Shown here piece after piece: positions 6,345 to 6,642 of a DNA stretch of 6,642 bases (its first letter is position 1; every line of letters starts with the position of its first letter). The position numbers and the translations under genes were made by a program. The stretch lies in assembly GCA_022729835.1 (NCBI GenBank), contig DZBC01000115.1, positions 1 through 6,642 on the forward strand. The letters are read 5' to 3'. The notes beneath the pieces are model-generated. The model was not told the origin of the DNA. It ran no database searches and was given only the letters and a program-made list of their open reading frames with translations. This DNA is from Sulfuricurvum sp. (GTDB taxonomy: Bacteria; Campylobacterota; Campylobacteria; Campylobacterales; Sulfurimonadaceae).

Positions 6345-6642
6345 CATTTATGCAAGCCCACGCGCAGTTTGAAGCCCTCTTCAACCACCAGATGGATGAA
6401 GCGCAGATGCGCGATTTTTTGATCCAAAACCGCCCCGATGCCGACACCTCAACCGAGTTCATTGCAGCGGCGGCGAGCGGAATGCGCGCTCATGCCATAC
6501 GCTTACATGTAAGGGCTGATCTGCAAGAACGCCTCATTGATGTGGTGGGGACGGGCGGCGATAAGAGCGGAAGCTTTAATATCTCTTCAACCAGCGCTAT
6601 TTTGCTAAGTGCATGTGGCGCTTATGTCGCCAAACACGGCAG
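6341..6642 (+). CDS. trpD: Anthranilate phosphoribosyltransferase, N-terminal part (partial)
   Basis: The first 100 codons of trpD run off the right edge; the family is usually about 330-340 residues, so roughly 30% is visible. The enzyme transfers phosphoribose from PRPP to anthranilate, the second committed step of tryptophan synthesis, in the cytoplasm. The N-terminal helical part is followed by 'DVVGTGGDKSGSFNISS' (residues 67-83), the PRPP and metal-binding signature, and 'YVAKHG' (95-100), the start of the KHGNR motif. Thymidine phosphorylases share GTGGD-like motifs, but the SFNIS and AKHG context fits TrpD. ATG 6341 has AGGAG at 6331-6335, five bases upstream, and overlaps the S4 stop codon. 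A second ATG at 6350 is less well spaced. No other trp gene is visible upstream, so this trpD appears to lie outside a classical trpEGDC order. Confidence 0.93.
   Translation, partial: MTFMQAHAQFEALFNHQMDEAQMRDFLIQNRPDADTSTEFIAAAASGMRAHAIRLHVRADLQERLIDVVGTGGDKSGSFNISSTSAILLSACGAYVAKHG

Overview
The window looks like a chromosomal piece of a Campylobacterota (epsilonproteobacterial) genome, probably a free-living sulfur or hydrogen oxidiser type rather than a host-adapted Campylobacter or Helicobacter. This is an inference from family resemblance: histidine kinases with an 'AHQWRQPL' H-box, a response regulator ending in a PAS plus PilZ-like region, a small S4-domain protein ending close to trpD, and moderate GC with AT-rich promoters. 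No database comparison was possible.

The layout is two divergent signalling units followed by a small housekeeping unit. On the minus strand, from about 3228 leftwards, lies a tightly packed three-gene operon. It encodes a membrane histidine kinase with a periplasmic sensor and a cytoplasmic PAS domain (1420-3228), a stand-alone CheY-like receiver (1016-1423, ATGA overlap), and a REC-PAS-PilZ-like response regulator (1023 to beyond base 1, 8-base overlap). On the plus strand, a single large hybrid kinase (3376-6015) carries a complete phosphorelay in one chain: secreted N-terminus with a SPOR-like domain, a Val-Ser-Ser repeat linker, one membrane helix, HisKA, HATPase_c, a degenerate REC, an intact REC and an HPt domain. 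The roughly 150-base region between the two units holds a recognisable promoter for each direction.

Downstream of the hybrid kinase is an 80-base gap with several small inverted repeats. It is followed by a gene for a small S4 RNA-binding protein (6096-6344) that overlaps by ATGA the start of trpD (6341 to beyond the window end).

Reading the parts together: the minus-strand kinase most likely phosphorylates one or both receivers encoded with it, and the larger receiver may pass the signal to a PilZ-like output, possibly linked to cyclic-di-GMP or motility. The hybrid kinase has no obvious output domain of its own, so its HPt must hand phosphate to another receiver; the two next door are plausible but unproven partners. 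The most distinctive element is a periplasmic SPOR-like (peptidoglycan-associated) sensor tethered by a 10-copy perfect 9-bp coding repeat to a phosphorelay, which suggests a cell-wall or division-state sensor with a length-variable tether. No mobile element, CRISPR array, rRNA or tRNA is visible.
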